Source of the DNA: Gnetum montanum
Taxonomy: Eukaryota; Streptophyta; Gnetopsida; Gnetales; Gnetaceae
Length of the DNA stretch: 64,000 nucleotides
Direction: 5' to 3'
Assembly: GCA_015680685.1 (NCBI GenBank)
Contig: MNCI01005895.1
Span: forward strand, 864,654 to 928,653
Shown: positions 1 through 11,826 of the stretch, in pieces
How positions within the stretch are numbered: the first letter of the stretch is position 1
Layout: the number at the start of each line of letters is the position of its first letter
Made by a program: the position numbers and the translations under genes
The notes under the pieces: generated by a model
Databases searched by the model: none
The model's input: the letters and a program-made list of their open reading frames with translations, nothing else
What the model was told of the DNA's origin: nothing

Positions 1-635
1 ACTTGCTAGCACACAAGGCCATGGAGTAAACAGGCTACTATGCTTTGATTCTCGAGTGGAGTCAGGCACAGAAGGACCAAAATAAGAAATATAAGATTAA
101 GCATGAAACTTACCTTAAGTGGTTAAACAAGTCCACCAAATGGTGCACGTTAGAGTTGTTCATGTGAGGGATTTAGGTGGAAGATATCTTTAAACTATTT
201 GAAGGCACCTTAACTGTAGTTGGATCTCCATCTCCTTAGGACTCTACCACTTCTAGAGAGGTGGCTACTAGGATTTTTTTGTAGGATTCACCTACATGGA
301 TGGAAATAAATGATAGAAACACCCTAATAGGCATCAATCTCAGGGAGGTGGACTAGGCCCACATGACCAAGGAATAGATCCTCCACCATTTGGAGGTTAG
401 CCTTCAGAATCTCCCACTAGAAGATGTTGCTCCCAAGCCCTCTCAGGTTTTCTTATTTGGTTTTCTCTAGCATATTTTATTTTAATTTGTTTTAAGTTGT
501 AGTCTGTAATTTAGTTTTATATTTTGTTGATTATTGGTTAACTTGTGTTTTGTTTTCGTACAGGTACCAGGTGACACCAATGGCCCTAGTGGAGAAGGTA
601 GAAGTGTTTCTCAACCCCCTCCAGCAACCCCTTAG
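1..635 (+). pseudogene. 3' end of the antisense gene of element F
   Basis: Two exons are visible. The first, 1-446, reads as a mostly open frame broken by TAG/TGA, with stretches such as EWSQAQKDQNKKYK and MTKEQILHHL. It matches exon 7 of the antisense gene in C (EWGxAQKNHKHMYK and LTKEEILQCL). A GT..AG intron follows, 447-563, ending in TTTTCGTACAG. The last exon, 564-635, reads VPGDTNGPSGEGRS and ends QPPPATP then TAG. The intron is phase 0, as in C. The gene runs against the gag-protease of F, so the two are convergent. The function is not recognised. The 5' part lies outside the window. Confidence 0.7.
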
Positions 636-1649
636 TACAATCAATTGGTCATGGGCTATTGGTTATTTAATTCATTATGTTGATGATATTGATGATGTTG
701 TGATGTATTGGCTAGTGTTAGCCATTTAATCAGTTGATAGATAGTTTATTATTTCATGCCTTATTTAAAATTTTATCACACTAAGTGAGAAACATTCTAA
801 ACTATTATTATTATAAATTTATAATTTTGATTTACATGTTTTAGTGTTTTACGTTTTTTATATGTTTCATGTTAATGTCATAGGCTATATTGGTTAACTT
901 ATGCCATTGTGATTAGTTATAAAAGGTAACATTGGCTATATACATTAGCTACTAAGTTATGGACAAGGCTGTAAATAGTGATAAACATTTTGCCAATTTT
1001 AGGCCATGGCGAGCCATGTGATTTGCTAGTTTTAGGCCATGGTGGACCCCACATTCCAAAAGAAAACTTTTTATTGATTTTCTTATTTTCAAAATTTTTA
1101 TAATTTTTTCAGGTTTTAAAGTTTTTATCATATTTTTTATGGTTTATGTTCTAAGATGAAAAGGCATAAAAGGAAAAATATAAACAAGAGTAAACCTTAG
1201 GCTAAGTGCAAAGTAAAGGTTAAGGAAAAGTAAAGCAAAGGTAAACAAAATGATGCATATAAGAAAAAAAATGTAAAGTAGGCTATGGAAGGTTATAGAA
1301 ACAATGAGATATATGGTTACAAGTGCAAGGATAAGTGAATCAAGGGGATAAATCAATTGTGCAAGTGTTTCCTAATCTTTGATAGATTAGGAAACATGTA
1401 TGGCCTACTTTGCAAAATTTTGTATTCCCTATTTCCTTCACTAACTATGTTGAAGGGGAGATCTTCCCATGGTGCATCCACGATCCCATCATTGTTATTT
1501 TTGTCCTCTTCTACGCTCTCAAGTTTTTTGACTTTGTGATGATTGTATGAGTTTCTTCCTAAAACTCTAGTTTAAACCCTTATTCAATGTCAACATTGTT
1601 AACCACCAAGGAAATCACACTATCATAATGGATGATGATTTTACCTCCC
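636..1649. other. Spacer between antisense gene and protease of F
   Basis: AT-rich with no supportable gene. Near 985-1050 two copies of TTTTAGGCCATGG occur. Their reverse complement, CCATGGCCTAAAAC, is the motif that C repeats at the same place (29.1-29.3 kb). The short frames here are not supported. Confidence 0.5.
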
Positions 1650-2200
1650 TCATAAGGTAAGTGAATTTCTTGGTGGATCTATGAGAAAAAAACTTATAAT
1701 TAAGCTAACCAAGGCCTCCCCAAGATAAGGTTGAACCTTGGTATTTCTTCCACCACCAAGGAATTGGTCATTGTGGGGAATTGTTTCCTTGCCAGAAAAA
1801 CCTAAATAAATTAAGCATTTTATAGCTACTTGAGAGTTATTAAAGGATTTGAGAGAAATTGTTAAAGTATGTTGCATTTTCTCAATTAGGCCTAGACATT
1901 CTACAATGGTGTACAGTATTACATTTTTTGCAAATCCATTAGTAGTCTGCACTCTATGCACTTTGTACTATCCTACTATGATGGTTATGAGTAGGGGAGC
2001 CTTAGTTGTCTTGCCATGTTGGAGATTGATTTTGGCTTTGTTATCATGAAACATTGGCACCATTGATCTCGTTTCTTCTTTTGGTGAAGGTGGTATCATC
2101 GCTACATGAATGGACTCTTCAGCAGTGGGGATATCCTCACTGATAGGAATAGAGGTTAATATCTTGACTAATTCTTCACGATGTGTAGTGGAAGTCATTA
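1650..2200 (-). pseudogene. Decayed retropepsin (protease) of element F
   Basis: The minus-strand frame resembles the protease of C in order and spacing: a segment ending MFHDNKAK, then VHRVQTTNGFAKNVI where C has VHIDDGATTNVIP, then SLKSFNNSQVAIKCLIYLGF where C has YLKSFNGAYVVVQGTVHIDF. The catalytic D-S/T-G is not recognisable, so the enzyme is dead. The identification rests on alignment with C and on position after gag. Confidence is moderate because the family motif is lost. Confidence 0.55.
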
Positions 2201-4993
2201 CACAGTCATATAGACTAAGAGAGGTGTTCCTTTGTTTTAGTGATTGTTTAACTTGTTACATTACATTGAGAAAGTCCTTATCATTACTTATAGGATTTTC
2301 TATTTTAGCACTGTTAGCTTCCTCCATGCATTCCAAGATGTAAACTTCATGCTTCAATGTTTTTCTAGCTTCTTTTCCCTTTCCCTATGGCTTGGAATCC
2401 TCTTGTGGTTAGCTAATTGATGTACTTTGAGCATCAGAACTCATTGGAATAGATGAGATGGGAGTGGAATTTGGTAGAACCACTTCCTTCCATGCATTGG
2501 CCTATTTATTTTTGTTGTTCTTTGGCTTCAATGTAGGCTTCTTACATTGTTTACTTGGGGATTTTTTTGTTGTTGCTTATTGGTTATGAAGAAGTTGTTG
2601 TGTTAGCCACTATGAGAGAATGCTTATCAGTTGTAGGGATAGGCTTTCCTTTTGCTTTAGTGGGAGGGGTTGCCTCATCGCAAAATAATCCTTGGGAGGC
2701 ATACATAATGTTATCTTTACAACAAAAGGGTACCTTGAGCTAGTTGAAGTTGAAGAACCCCTATCATTGCAAGGAGGTACCCATATTATGAATGACTCCT
2801 ATGCAAGCTTAGTATTGTTGGTTACATTAAATGTCATGATAGTGTACAAGCTATTTTTGGAATTCAATGAGTTCTTATTGACTTTAATGGATTGATTTGA
2901 CAATTTAACTTGGTTGGTGGCATAAAGAACTAGTTTTCCCTTATCTATCATCTTTTGCAGGTCATCCTATAGGACTAGGCAAAAGTTGATATCATGAATT
3001 GGTAGTTGATGGTAGTGGAAAAAATAGTTTAGCTTGAAGTACTTAGGTACCAGTGGGTCATCCTTCATTGCAAGAGTCATATTTTTGGCTATGTTGCATG
3101 GCTTGTAATGCCTCTAACAAGCATTTTTAGTCATATTTTTGTATTAAATTTTCCCACTTTGCAATACTTGATCAAGAATTTTCAATGGTTTTAATGGTAA
3201 CCTAGTATACTTTGTCTAGTCTTTTTTTTCAAAATTAGGCCTCATGGTAGTTGATGAAGAGGCCCTAGATATGGAAGGTGGATTTTTATTAACAAGGGCC
3301 TTGGATTGATCGATCTTAAATCTCTGTGTAGTCATTTTGTTATCTTTGGCTACCGTGGCCAAGGTTGTGTTGTTTTACCTATCCTTCTTCTTATCCTTTT
3401 GGGTATGCTGGTTCTTAAATGCCATGGAGATAGGATCAAGGCTCACCTCATCTAGGACCTTTATGTTCCTAGTTTGTAGAAAGGCTTGGCTAAGTGACCG
3501 TGGATCGATGTAATTTAGTTTCAACTTAATGAAGTCATTAACTACCCCCTTAAAGATAGAGAGAAAGTGTTTTTTGGCTATTGATTCTAGAAGCTTATTA
3601 CGAAGAGCATTCCATCATTGTATGAATTTATGTATGAGTTCAAGGGGTCCCTACTTGACCTTCATTAGTTGGTCAAGAGTCATATTGAATTTTAAGTTCT
3701 ACTTGAAATACTTAACAAACTAGAAAATTAAGTTTTCAAGAGAGGATACTGATCCTCTCAGTAACACACAATACTACTCCAAGGCCTTTCTGGTTAAGAA
3801 AATATGAAATATCTACATGTTGGTATGCATCCAAGCTTGTAGTAATAGACACTTATAATGGAAGGTTATCAAGTGAACTTTCAGGTTACCTTCATCATTG
3901 TACTTGGTAAATTGGGGAATGGGGATGCTTAGTGAAAGAGCTATTGGTGGGGCAATAGAACTAATGGGATTGCCTTGGTAGAAATCCATTATCTTTACTA
4001 TCTAGCCACTAAAATCTTTAAGCTTTTGTAACTCTTACATCAAGTTTTGGATCATTTATAAGGCTAGATCCAATCCTTGGGGCATTCTTGTAGGTTTCAT
4101 TGTTTGCACAAATGGTTGAAGGGTTCAGTGAGAGACATGTGGCCTCACTATAGGTTGTGGTATTGAAGAGAGAGGTTGGGTTATGGTGGTCATAGGTGGA
4201 CTAAAGAAGGAGAAGGATGTTTGTGCTGGAACTTGAGGCACAAAGGGGACAAATGATGTTTGTGTTTCTTGGATTGTTTATGGTCCCATCGTGGAATCCA
4301 TTCATATGAATAAGGGATGAGTGATGGTGAAAACCACCAATGAGGTCCATGCAAACTAAGGCTACATGTTGAAATACATGGAAAAATTTAGGGAGATCAT
4401 TTGGGGAATAGAATGTTTCTAATTAGCTACTATAATAGGTGTTATTTCAAACATGGTTGGGTATACAAGATATGATGGTTGAGATGCTAGTCCCATAGAA
4501 GAGACAGGTGGGGCTGAAGTAACTATCATGGTTTAAGGAGCTGATTGTTGGAATAGGTACCCTATAAAGGTTTCTAGTTCAAGCTCCACCTTGAACTCAT
4601 CTTGCTCTTCATGTTGGCTCTCTGAGTTTGATTTTGCATATTGCTCATCCATCTTAATTAATTGAGAGTTATATGTGCATGGTTATCATTCAACAATATT
4701 TTTTCATAGGGAGAGGATATGTATTCCTTCTCATTGTGATGGATTAACTTGTATTCATACTTAGCTTTAGCCTCTATGCATGGAAGGAGTAATCTAGCTT
4801 GGATCTTTACACAAAGGTAATTATACTACTCTTCATTGAGCATAGTGAATTCTAGGCTTTACCCTCATAGCCTAAGAAATTGTCTATGCTTTGCTATAGT
4901 GGGGTCTATAGGATCATATATTCTTACTCCATCCTAACCAAATTTCATATTGGTCATGTCAATGAATAGAATAGTGGACTTACCAAAAGACAT
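2201..4993 (-). pseudogene. Decayed gag polyprotein of element F
   Basis: Starts at ATG 4993 (MSFGKSTILF). An N-terminal charged region (YNYLCVKIQARLLLPC, YEYKLIHHNEKEY) is shared with G at 59.2 kb. A Pro/Thr-rich stretch follows (4.1-4.4 kb), then the gag core near 3.6-4.1 kb: MDFYQGNPIS and IPQFTKYNDEGN, matching MEFYHDDPIS and LPQFTKYNGKGN in C. A degraded zinc-knuckle segment lies near 2.93-3.05 kb (FFHYHQLPIHDINFCLVL). Many TAG and TGA stops break it. The family role is assembly of the cytoplasmic particle. No intact product is possible. Confidence 0.7.
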
Positions 4994-7900
4994 TGTCAAA
5001 AATGCTAATTTTGACCTTTTACTATTTTTGGTAAAACTTTTAGTAAGTTGGGATTTCCCAATGGTGTGGTTGACTATAAATGGCAAGAAATAGTGAAAGT
5101 GTTATTACAATGTAAATGGTATACACTACCCTTTGGAAAATGGTGTTGTGGTATTGATGTTGGTGTTACTAACTATGCTAGTGTCTCCTATGGTGTCTAT
5201 GCTGAAGGATGTGTAGTAGACCACAATATTTCTAACTAACTATGATAAAGTAGATGGTGGAAAATGGGTTTCACTTTAGAAAATCAAATTCTAAAATTTT
5301 TCATCAAAGGGTACATGTTGGTTTTAGGAAATGAAATGTGAAAATTTGGTTTTTTCCTAGGACTAAACTAGAGTCTTAGTAGTGGCTACGTTGGCTTCAC
5401 ATTATAAAATTTCATAGTGAAGATGTTGGATTTTGGAATGGCCTATGCTAGTGCTTAAGTTTTAAATGCAGATCTCAAAAGGTAAAAATTGCAAGTATCT
5501 CTACTAACTACACTAAGTTCCATAGAATCCAACAAGTGTTGTGAAAATGCAATGAAAACCTAAATCACCTACCACAACTATCCTAGGCATTGTGCATAGG
5601 AATTAGGATGCCAACACTGGTTTTTGATGTTAAATCTTGTAGGTTTCAAGGTTTATGATGGAAGAGACTTGATTTTGAAAAATGGCTAAAAAATATTTTT
5701 CAACATGTTGGAAAAGGTTTTCGAGCTAAGAATTTCGATGGAGGTCCTCCTTCTAGAACCAAAAATGGTAGCACTTGAAAAATTTGGTCACTAGAAAATA
5801 AAAGATTCTAGTATATAGTAGCCTAACCTTGAATCCCAAGGACCTTCAAAAAATAGAATTAGCGATACCCTAGATAGTCTTGTTGATCACCTAGGAACTT
5901 ACAAAGTATAAATGAAGATGAAAATTGCAGATTTGAACAAAAATGAAATTAACATAGAATCAAACTTTGAATAGAGTCTACACTACAAATGAATTAAGAA
6001 ATTTATTAAATGAAAGTGTAAAGTTCAAAGAGTATAGATGTTGTGCTCAAGGCATAAGAAGTTGACTTGAATGGAGCTTGAAGCTTGTTGGAGAAGGTAG
6101 GATGTGTGCTCTAGTTGATTTACATGATCCAAGTAGTTCCCAACTCCAATCTCTTTGAACTCCTTACTAGTTTCCATTCAGGTCTACAACTTTGATCATA
6201 GGTGGTGTTAACAATGGTACAAAATTTTGTTCCAATAGTGTTATGTGAAGAGTCTCTAATGCTCAATGTAGCTACTAAATGAAATTTAAGTTCTTAACAT
6301 TGAAAAAGGCTACTAATTTCTCCATTAAAAAATGTTAAAAACTAGTAAAAAAATGTTGGGAACCTCAATTAGGTGTTTACATTTGGTTTTTATAGGCTTT
6401 TAGGTTGCTAATTCAATGCTGCAAATTATTGCCATAATTACTAATGGATTGATGTCTATTTGTAGCTGTAATAGCTATGATTTTTAGTGTAGTTGATCAT
6501 TTATGGTAAGTTTTGATGCACTAGGTCCATCAAAACTCATCTACATACTAAAAATAGTTAACAAACATTTATGAATACATTGGCCTTCATCCCAACTATG
6601 TTATATTTTGAGGACTATGTTGAAATTTGTTGAAATATTCTAAAAATATGTTGACTATGCTAGCTAAACTGCATCTACTAGAAATGCATGATGAGTATGC
6701 TGGTCATGCTACCACCACCAAAATATGCTATGACTATGCTAGCCATTTTTAGAAAAATGGAAAACCCAACAACACTAATGTTTTTCTTGTAGCTACACTG
6801 GGTTTTGTGGTGTCTACATTGGATATTTTTGGGAAAAATGAAAACTCAACACCATCTATGCTAGCAATAGATTTTTTTAGTGTACTTGAGGCTATACCTC
6901 TATAAAAACCCATGAAAATGTTAAATTTGGTAGTTTCCAAGACATGTTTTTAGCCTTCCCAAGCTTATATAGATATAATAACACTTTTTCCCCTTAGAAA
7001 GTGAGGCAGTAGCAACTTATGAGGAATTTTTCAGTTCCAAAATGTTAAAGAATGTAAGATTATAGCTCATGGGCTACTAACCTTACATTTACAATGAAAT
7101 ATTTCCTCAAGTTAAATGGTGAAGGTTACAGTTTATATCATATGTTTTCCAAGTGGTATTTCATCTTGTACCCTACCTATCACTCCTACACCCTGTAGCT
7201 ACTACCACCATCCCTACTCCTATTGTCATCCCTACCCCTACCTAGAAATGAGAAAATTTTCTATCAAAAAACAAAAAATTCAAAATTTCCATTAGAAGAA
7301 TGTTAATTTAAAATTAGGAATGCAAAAAGGAATTTTCCAAAAAATAATTGGACACAGTGGAAACAAGACAAAAAGTTTGGAATTAAGTGCACTCATCCTA
7401 GAGTAGTACTAGAATGGGTGACCTCCCAAGAAGTCTCATTTTTCATCCCAAAGGTTATGGACCTCAAAAGTCATACATTTTGATTTCAAAAGCCTTTTTC
7501 AATGAATGAAAAGTCATTTCCTAAAAATTTCAACCTTTCAACCACAATGGTAAAGTTAGATGTACTCCATTGAATCCTTTCTCAAGATAATGTCTCAAGA
7601 ACCCCCAAGGCTTAATTTTAGCATAACTAGAGCATACAATGTTCTTTTTAACATATGAATAGTCATTTCCAACATACTTCACCTTTCTAAAATCAATGGT
7701 GAGGTTAGATTTATTATCCAAAAACCTGATAATTTGATAATATTATAAATTATTTCTTAAGAGGCTAGAACTTAGGGTAACTAATTATGCCTACTAATTA
7801 GTTGTCAAAACTTACAAATTCAACCTCTCAGACCATTTTGGCCTTATGATTAAGTGCTTAACCTTATAGATAAGATAGTCTTAGATTCCTAAATATCTAG

Positions 7901-8180
7901 TTTTTCATTAGTTACACTGTCAAAATTAATGTCTTAAGGGAGGTAGAAAGGTTGTTAAAAATTAGATAATGTAGTTAAATATTACCTAAATCAATTGATC
8001 TATTGATGAATTAGATATTGAACTAGAATAATCAAAAAATGTATATCAATTTGTCTTACAATCAAATCATATGATAGAAATAACATGAAGAGTCATAATC
8101 TCATTTCCACAAGGTGTATGATACCCATGAATAAAAATGATCTAGAAGAGAATCCAAGAATGAGAATGAAATTTTAAACA
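4994..8180. other. Leader and probable LTR of F, plus unassigned sequence
   Basis: No gene is supported. 5.0-7.0 kb is upstream of gag on the minus strand, where leader and 5' LTR of F should lie. It carries repeated CTATGCTAG words (5.17, 5.44, 6.65-6.74 kb) that recall the TAGCATAGC words in the LTRs of C. A TATATAGATATA run near 6.97 kb could be a minus-strand promoter. I could not place LTR ends, PBS or a TSD. The 5' LTR of D2 should also lie here but was not found. A 5S-like fragment sits at 7.38 kb. Confidence 0.35.
7380..7438 (+). rRNA. 5S rRNA-derived fragment (3' half only)
   Basis: The stretch contains GAGTAGTACTAG, then ATGGGTGACCTCC and GAAGTC, which is the 3' half of plant 5S rRNA in correct order and spacing (known: GAGTAGTACTAGGATGGGTGACCTCC). 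The 5' half is not visible upstream, so this is not a working gene. It could be a stray 5S copy or the remains of a TRIM or SINE that carries 5S sequence, as Cassandra elements do. No element ends were found around it. Confidence 0.75.
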
Positions 8181-9262
8181 TACAACATGCTTGCAAGATC
8201 CCTAGAAAGTGAGGAAGAACACCTACTATGTCCACCATGGGCCTTGCACTGGCATGAGTATTGATACCCATGCATCTTAGTAGAGTTACAAGACTTGGAT
8301 GCTGATGTTTTATGCCTACAAATAGTCTTAGCATGGAAATTCCTATATCGATTCCAACTAGGCTTGGGAAAGATGGGATACAAAATAATTTACAAGCAAA
8401 AAGGTTCTCATAGAAGTTCTTCTTTTGATCCATATAGATTAGCATATTACAAAAATCACAACATGGATGGTTGCATGATTTTTTATAAAGAAGCGAAGTT
8501 TGAATTAGTACATAGATTTGAAAGTAGTTTGGAAAATATGATTTTTAAAATTCTAGAACTTCAAATCATGGAAGAGAAAGAACATTCAAGATTCCAAACA
8601 AATCCATAAAGCTTTGGTAGTGATACTAAAAATCAAGTTATCAAAAAGATATGTATGATAGTTAACACATATTTAATTGCCAAATCAACATGTTTAGATG
8701 TTAGACTATGTCAAGGAGCATACTTAATTTAGTAAATAGAGGAAATTTTAAAGAATAATTTATTCCCAAGACATACTGATCTAGTTCCAATTGTCCTTTT
8801 TTGATACTTCAATGCCAAAGTTGCAAGTAGTGTTTATCAATTTTTAAAATATGGATGTGTAAAAGAATCCTTGGAAGATGAATCCAATTTAAAGAAGATG
8901 TTCCCATCTATTTAACATACAATTCCATTAGCTAGTACATATTCCACATCTTTCAAATCTTCAATAGATAAATCAAATTCCAAAATTAAAGAATAGATGA
9001 TTTTGATGGATAGTACTCATCAAGAACCATAGTTTACCAATAATTCTACCATGATTAATGAAGATGGATCAACAACATTCTTCATTGAGATCCTATATTA
9101 TATTTGGTATGATGTATGATTATTTCAAGTTATCAAGTTACTAGAGTTAATTTCTAAAGAAGAAGTGGAGAAGAATCAAGATCAATCCCTTTCATCCTAA
9201 ATAAGACCATTCACTTATTGCAGAATTACAATTGCTCCCATCAATTCATAATGCTTATCAAG
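8181..9262 (+). pseudogene. CCR4-like poly(A) deadenylase (EEP domain) retro-copy, captured by an LTR element
   Basis: One reading frame (starting 8181) can be followed for about 360 codons, with roughly nine stops and no frameshift. Landmarks of the endonuclease/exonuclease/phosphatase domain of CCR4-type deadenylases appear in order: YNMLAR near 8181, PPWALHWH, DADVLCLQ at 8298, GYKIIYK, DGCMIFYKEAKFELV at 8466, VNTYLIA near 8661, then VYQFLKYGCVKES near 8838, DYIWYDV near 9093 and LELISKEEV. The family catalytic Glu after LCLQ is Ile. The CGDFN site reads F-stop-YFN. It is therefore dead. No introns are seen, which fits an RNA-mediated capture. The frame lies just upstream of the LTR of D2. 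Confidence 0.8.
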
Positions 9263-9696
9263 ATCAGGAGGTATCTCATCCTTACTTTTATTTATAACCT
9301 TAATATTTTCTTCATTATTTTAATTAGATAAGTAAAATATGTAAGGTAATGGAATTTGGGAATAAAGAATTTTTCTTACCTTCACTTGGGTAACCAAATA
9401 TGAATTGTAGTTTGTGTGAACCTAGTAAGGACTCGTGATTGGTAGTTGATAGACCTTTAATTCATCTCTTGTTATTAACTTAGATATTTAGATGAGTATT
9501 GATAAAATAATATTTAATAGTTATATGTATATTCTTCTCACATATACTTTGTTTGCAAAATAAGCAAGAAATAACTTCAAGTTTAAAGCAGAAATCAAAT
9601 TATTGGAGCATAGGATCATAACATAAGCATTAGAGCTGGAAAGAGATAGCAAACATATACTCATTCAAGGATGAACAAAACCTAAGGGAGCTAGAT
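9263..9696. other. 3' untranslated part of D2 up to PPT
   Basis: No gene. The sequence aligns with the matching part of D (minus strand, about 54.77-55.2 kb), including AATTAGATAAGTAAAA and AACCAAATATGA. It ends in the purine-rich AAACCTAAGGGAGCTAG next to the LTR. Confidence 0.6.
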
Positions 9697-10268
9697 TATA
9701 ACATCCCTATTCCCAAATGATGTTTTTTCATAACAAATATGATGTCTCTTCATAATAAATGTTATCTTTATTGTAACAAGACCTGAAAGGGCTTGTTGTA
9801 ATTGAGACCTGAAAGAGTGCATTATAATAATAAATGTGTCTCTTGAGGTGACCTTTAAGGATTTGATCTAAGGCATTTATACCTAGGCTTAGAGGTTATG
9901 CCAACATGGAGTAATGGAGCTAGTAAAGGTGAGTCACAAGTGTTAGGTCAAGTGCAACATGAAGTGTTTCCATCCCTTATGATCACTTGTAGGCCTAACC
10001 ATGGTGGTAGTGCTAGATTTCCTCTAAGGGGTAGCTACTAAAGGAAGAAAATTCCAAGGAACACCATCAAAAAATGATCCAAATACTTCATTACATATCA
10101 ATAAATCATTCTTTTCTTTCTCTTTCTGCACTTTCCCTATTATTTTTCTTTATGCATAATGTTGAATGGTACATATATTTGAGATTTGGTATATTATCTT
10201 CTTATGAATAATGTCTAATATAACATATATTTGATTTTTTTCATGAAATTTGAGAATGGAATGTCACA
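9697..10268 (+). repeat. 3' LTR of D2 (572 bp)
   Basis: Begins TATAACATCCC, which corresponds to TGTAACATCCC in D with the G of TG lost, and ends AATGTCACA. Length is 572 bp against 572 and 569 bp for the two LTRs of D. Internal words (CCCAAATGATG, CTCTTCATAA) match D. Confidence 0.8.
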
Positions 10269-10933
10269 TTAGCAATATAGGAAAAATATGGATCATGGTA
10301 TGGGGGCCAAGATTGGAATAACAAGCACTCAAAATATAATGTAATGAGATGTGAGTCAGATTCACCTTGTCATTGTATTTAGTAAGTGAGAAATAGGAAT
10401 ACCTATGGGAAGAGTTATCTATAAAATGATAGGACTAATGGGATCATCTTGATAGAATTTAATTATTTTCACCATCTAGGAAGTAGAGGCCTTAAGCTTA
10501 TGCAACTCTTCACTAAGGTCTTGGATCATTTAGAAGGATTGATCCAGATCTTGGGGCATTCCTACGTGTTGTGGAGTTTGAACTAATGGCTACAAGGGAA
10601 GTTGGGTGGCCTAGGACTGTGCAATATGCATCAACATAGATAGGAGGACCCAGGTAATCATAGTCATAAGATGATTAAATAGGAAGAATGAGGTTTGGAT
10701 TAAAATATTTAGGACAAAGGGAACAAAGGAGATGGGATAGGCTTGTGAAGCCTGGGGTCTTGAAGAGTGGTCCACTAGGATGAAGAAAGGAGGTGGTGTG
10801 GAGGATACCACTAGCAATGGTCACATAGAATGAGGTTGAATTGCAAATAGCATTATTGAGAACAAGGATGTATAACAAAATGCTAACTAAGATTAGTGCA
10901 CTACTACAACCAGTGTTGACATGAACATAATAG
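10269..10933 (-). pseudogene. Element G: middle of a decayed Tat-like gag
   Basis: The minus strand aligns with 3.9-4.35 kb of F: DLDQSF-stop-MIQDL, HKLKAST, IKFYQDDPIS against MDFYQGNPIS. The piece is cut on the left by the LTR of D2 and on the right by the 5' LTR of A. Its N-terminal part continues at 58,770-59,262 on the far side of A, so this is one gag split by a 48-kb insertion. Many stops make it non-functional. Confidence 0.7.
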
Positions 10934-11806
10934 TGATAAAGTTAATTTTTTATCACCAAAAATATCATAACAAAGATATCACATCAAAAATGTCATTTAT
11001 TTGATATCATAGCACATTCTACATCATCATTGATGCAATATCTCGGGATTTCTACAACCCTATAAATACAACACTTGGGTGCACAATCTACATAACTTTT
11101 TAATCCATAGTAACTAGACTCTGTCAATTTGCTTTCATAATTTAGTGAATAGAAGTGTATGCTTATAGTATAATGTTAGATAGTGAATAGAGTCTTTATT
11201 TGATCAAATTTTACTTTAACATAATTTATTAATGGCAATAAAGATCAAGCTATTTTGCATTATTGTAGCATCACTTGGTTTACTTTTTGTTTACTTAGAA
11301 TAATTTTTCATGTTTTCTTAGTTAGCACTATACCTTTTCAAATACATACTTTACATGTGCACTTAGTACATCAGCATGGGTACAACTAGTTCTAAACATT
11401 AATTATGGTTGTTTGAAAATTCTATAGTGGTGTTATTTGATTCCCTTAGTGATAACTCTACTTGGTAACCCAATGGTAAAGGATGTGACCGAAGGACTAG
11501 AAATGGATAGCTACTACTTAGGGTATAATAGATCTACTTAATTGTTATTCCTTAGACATACAAATTATTTTCACTTCATCATGTTTGCTAGGATTAATAA
11601 TGGCCAAACAACATAAGATATCATATACCTCATGATAAGCTAAACCATACACATAAACTTCACTAGCTTCACATGGGAAGACAATAGTATTGAACTTAAA
11701 CTAATTGCTATCATATTAACATTACCTCATCCACGAATTATAATTAGGTCATGTGTGAACTCTCATGACTTTATGGTTTGGTGTTCGATTACTCCAATGC
11801 TCATCA
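10934..11806 (+). repeat. 5' LTR of element A (873 bp)
   Basis: Pairs with 57,898-58,769 (872 bp) over its whole length by eye. A promoter-like CCCTATAAATAC lies at 11,058-11,069. The 3' copy has CCCTTTAAATATG there, so its TATA has decayed. It ends GCTCATCA next to the PBS. Confidence 0.85.
11061..11068 (+). promoter_or_regulatory. TATA box of the 5' LTR of A
   Basis: TATAAATA preceded by CCC, about 130 bp into the LTR, at the place where B has CTATAAATATG and H has CTATAAATATG on the minus strand. It would drive the element's genomic RNA. Confidence 0.55.
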
Positions 11807-11826
11807 TTGACATTGTTGCTAAGGAA
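11807..11826 (+). promoter_or_regulatory. Primer-binding site of A
   Basis: TTGACATTGTTGCTAAG directly follows the LTR. B has TTGGCATCGTTGTCTAAG in the same place. Both resemble the TGGCGCCGTTGCC type of PBS known from Athila-like elements, with C-to-T type changes. The matching tRNA was not identified. Confidence 0.6.

Larger units (their letters stand above)
1..4993 (-). mobile_element. Element F: Tat-like Ty3/gypsy element, 3' part outside window
   Basis: Read on the minus strand this is leader, gag and protease in order. A plus-strand gene tail lies beyond the protease, in the place where C has its antisense gene. Gag and protease align by eye with those of C (26.2-28.8 kb), including the linker ending LYDxVMTSTTH. 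Reverse transcriptase and integrase would lie left of base 1. Frames are broken by many stops, so this is an old copy. Confidence 0.75.
8181..10268 (+). mobile_element. Element D2: 3' part of a non-autonomous LTR element with a captured CCR4-like gene
   Basis: Contains, in order, the CCR4-like pseudogene, a 3' untranslated region, a PPT-like AAACCTAAGGGAGCTAG and a 3' LTR (9697-10,268). All align with element D at 54.2-57.7 kb in the opposite orientation. No gag, protease, RT or integrase is seen. The 5' LTR and true start were not found. The base after the LTR begins TTAGC, a possible TSD whose partner is missing. It interrupts the minus-strand gag of G. Confidence 0.7.

Noticed and set aside
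1144-1356. Minus-strand hydrophobic frame of 70 codons
   Set aside because: Arises from AT-rich spacer; Leu/Ile/Phe-rich by composition, with no support from C.
8101-8445. Minus-strand frame of 114 codons at 8.1-8.4 kb
   Set aside because: It lies opposite the CCR4-like frame, which has clear family motifs on the plus strand.
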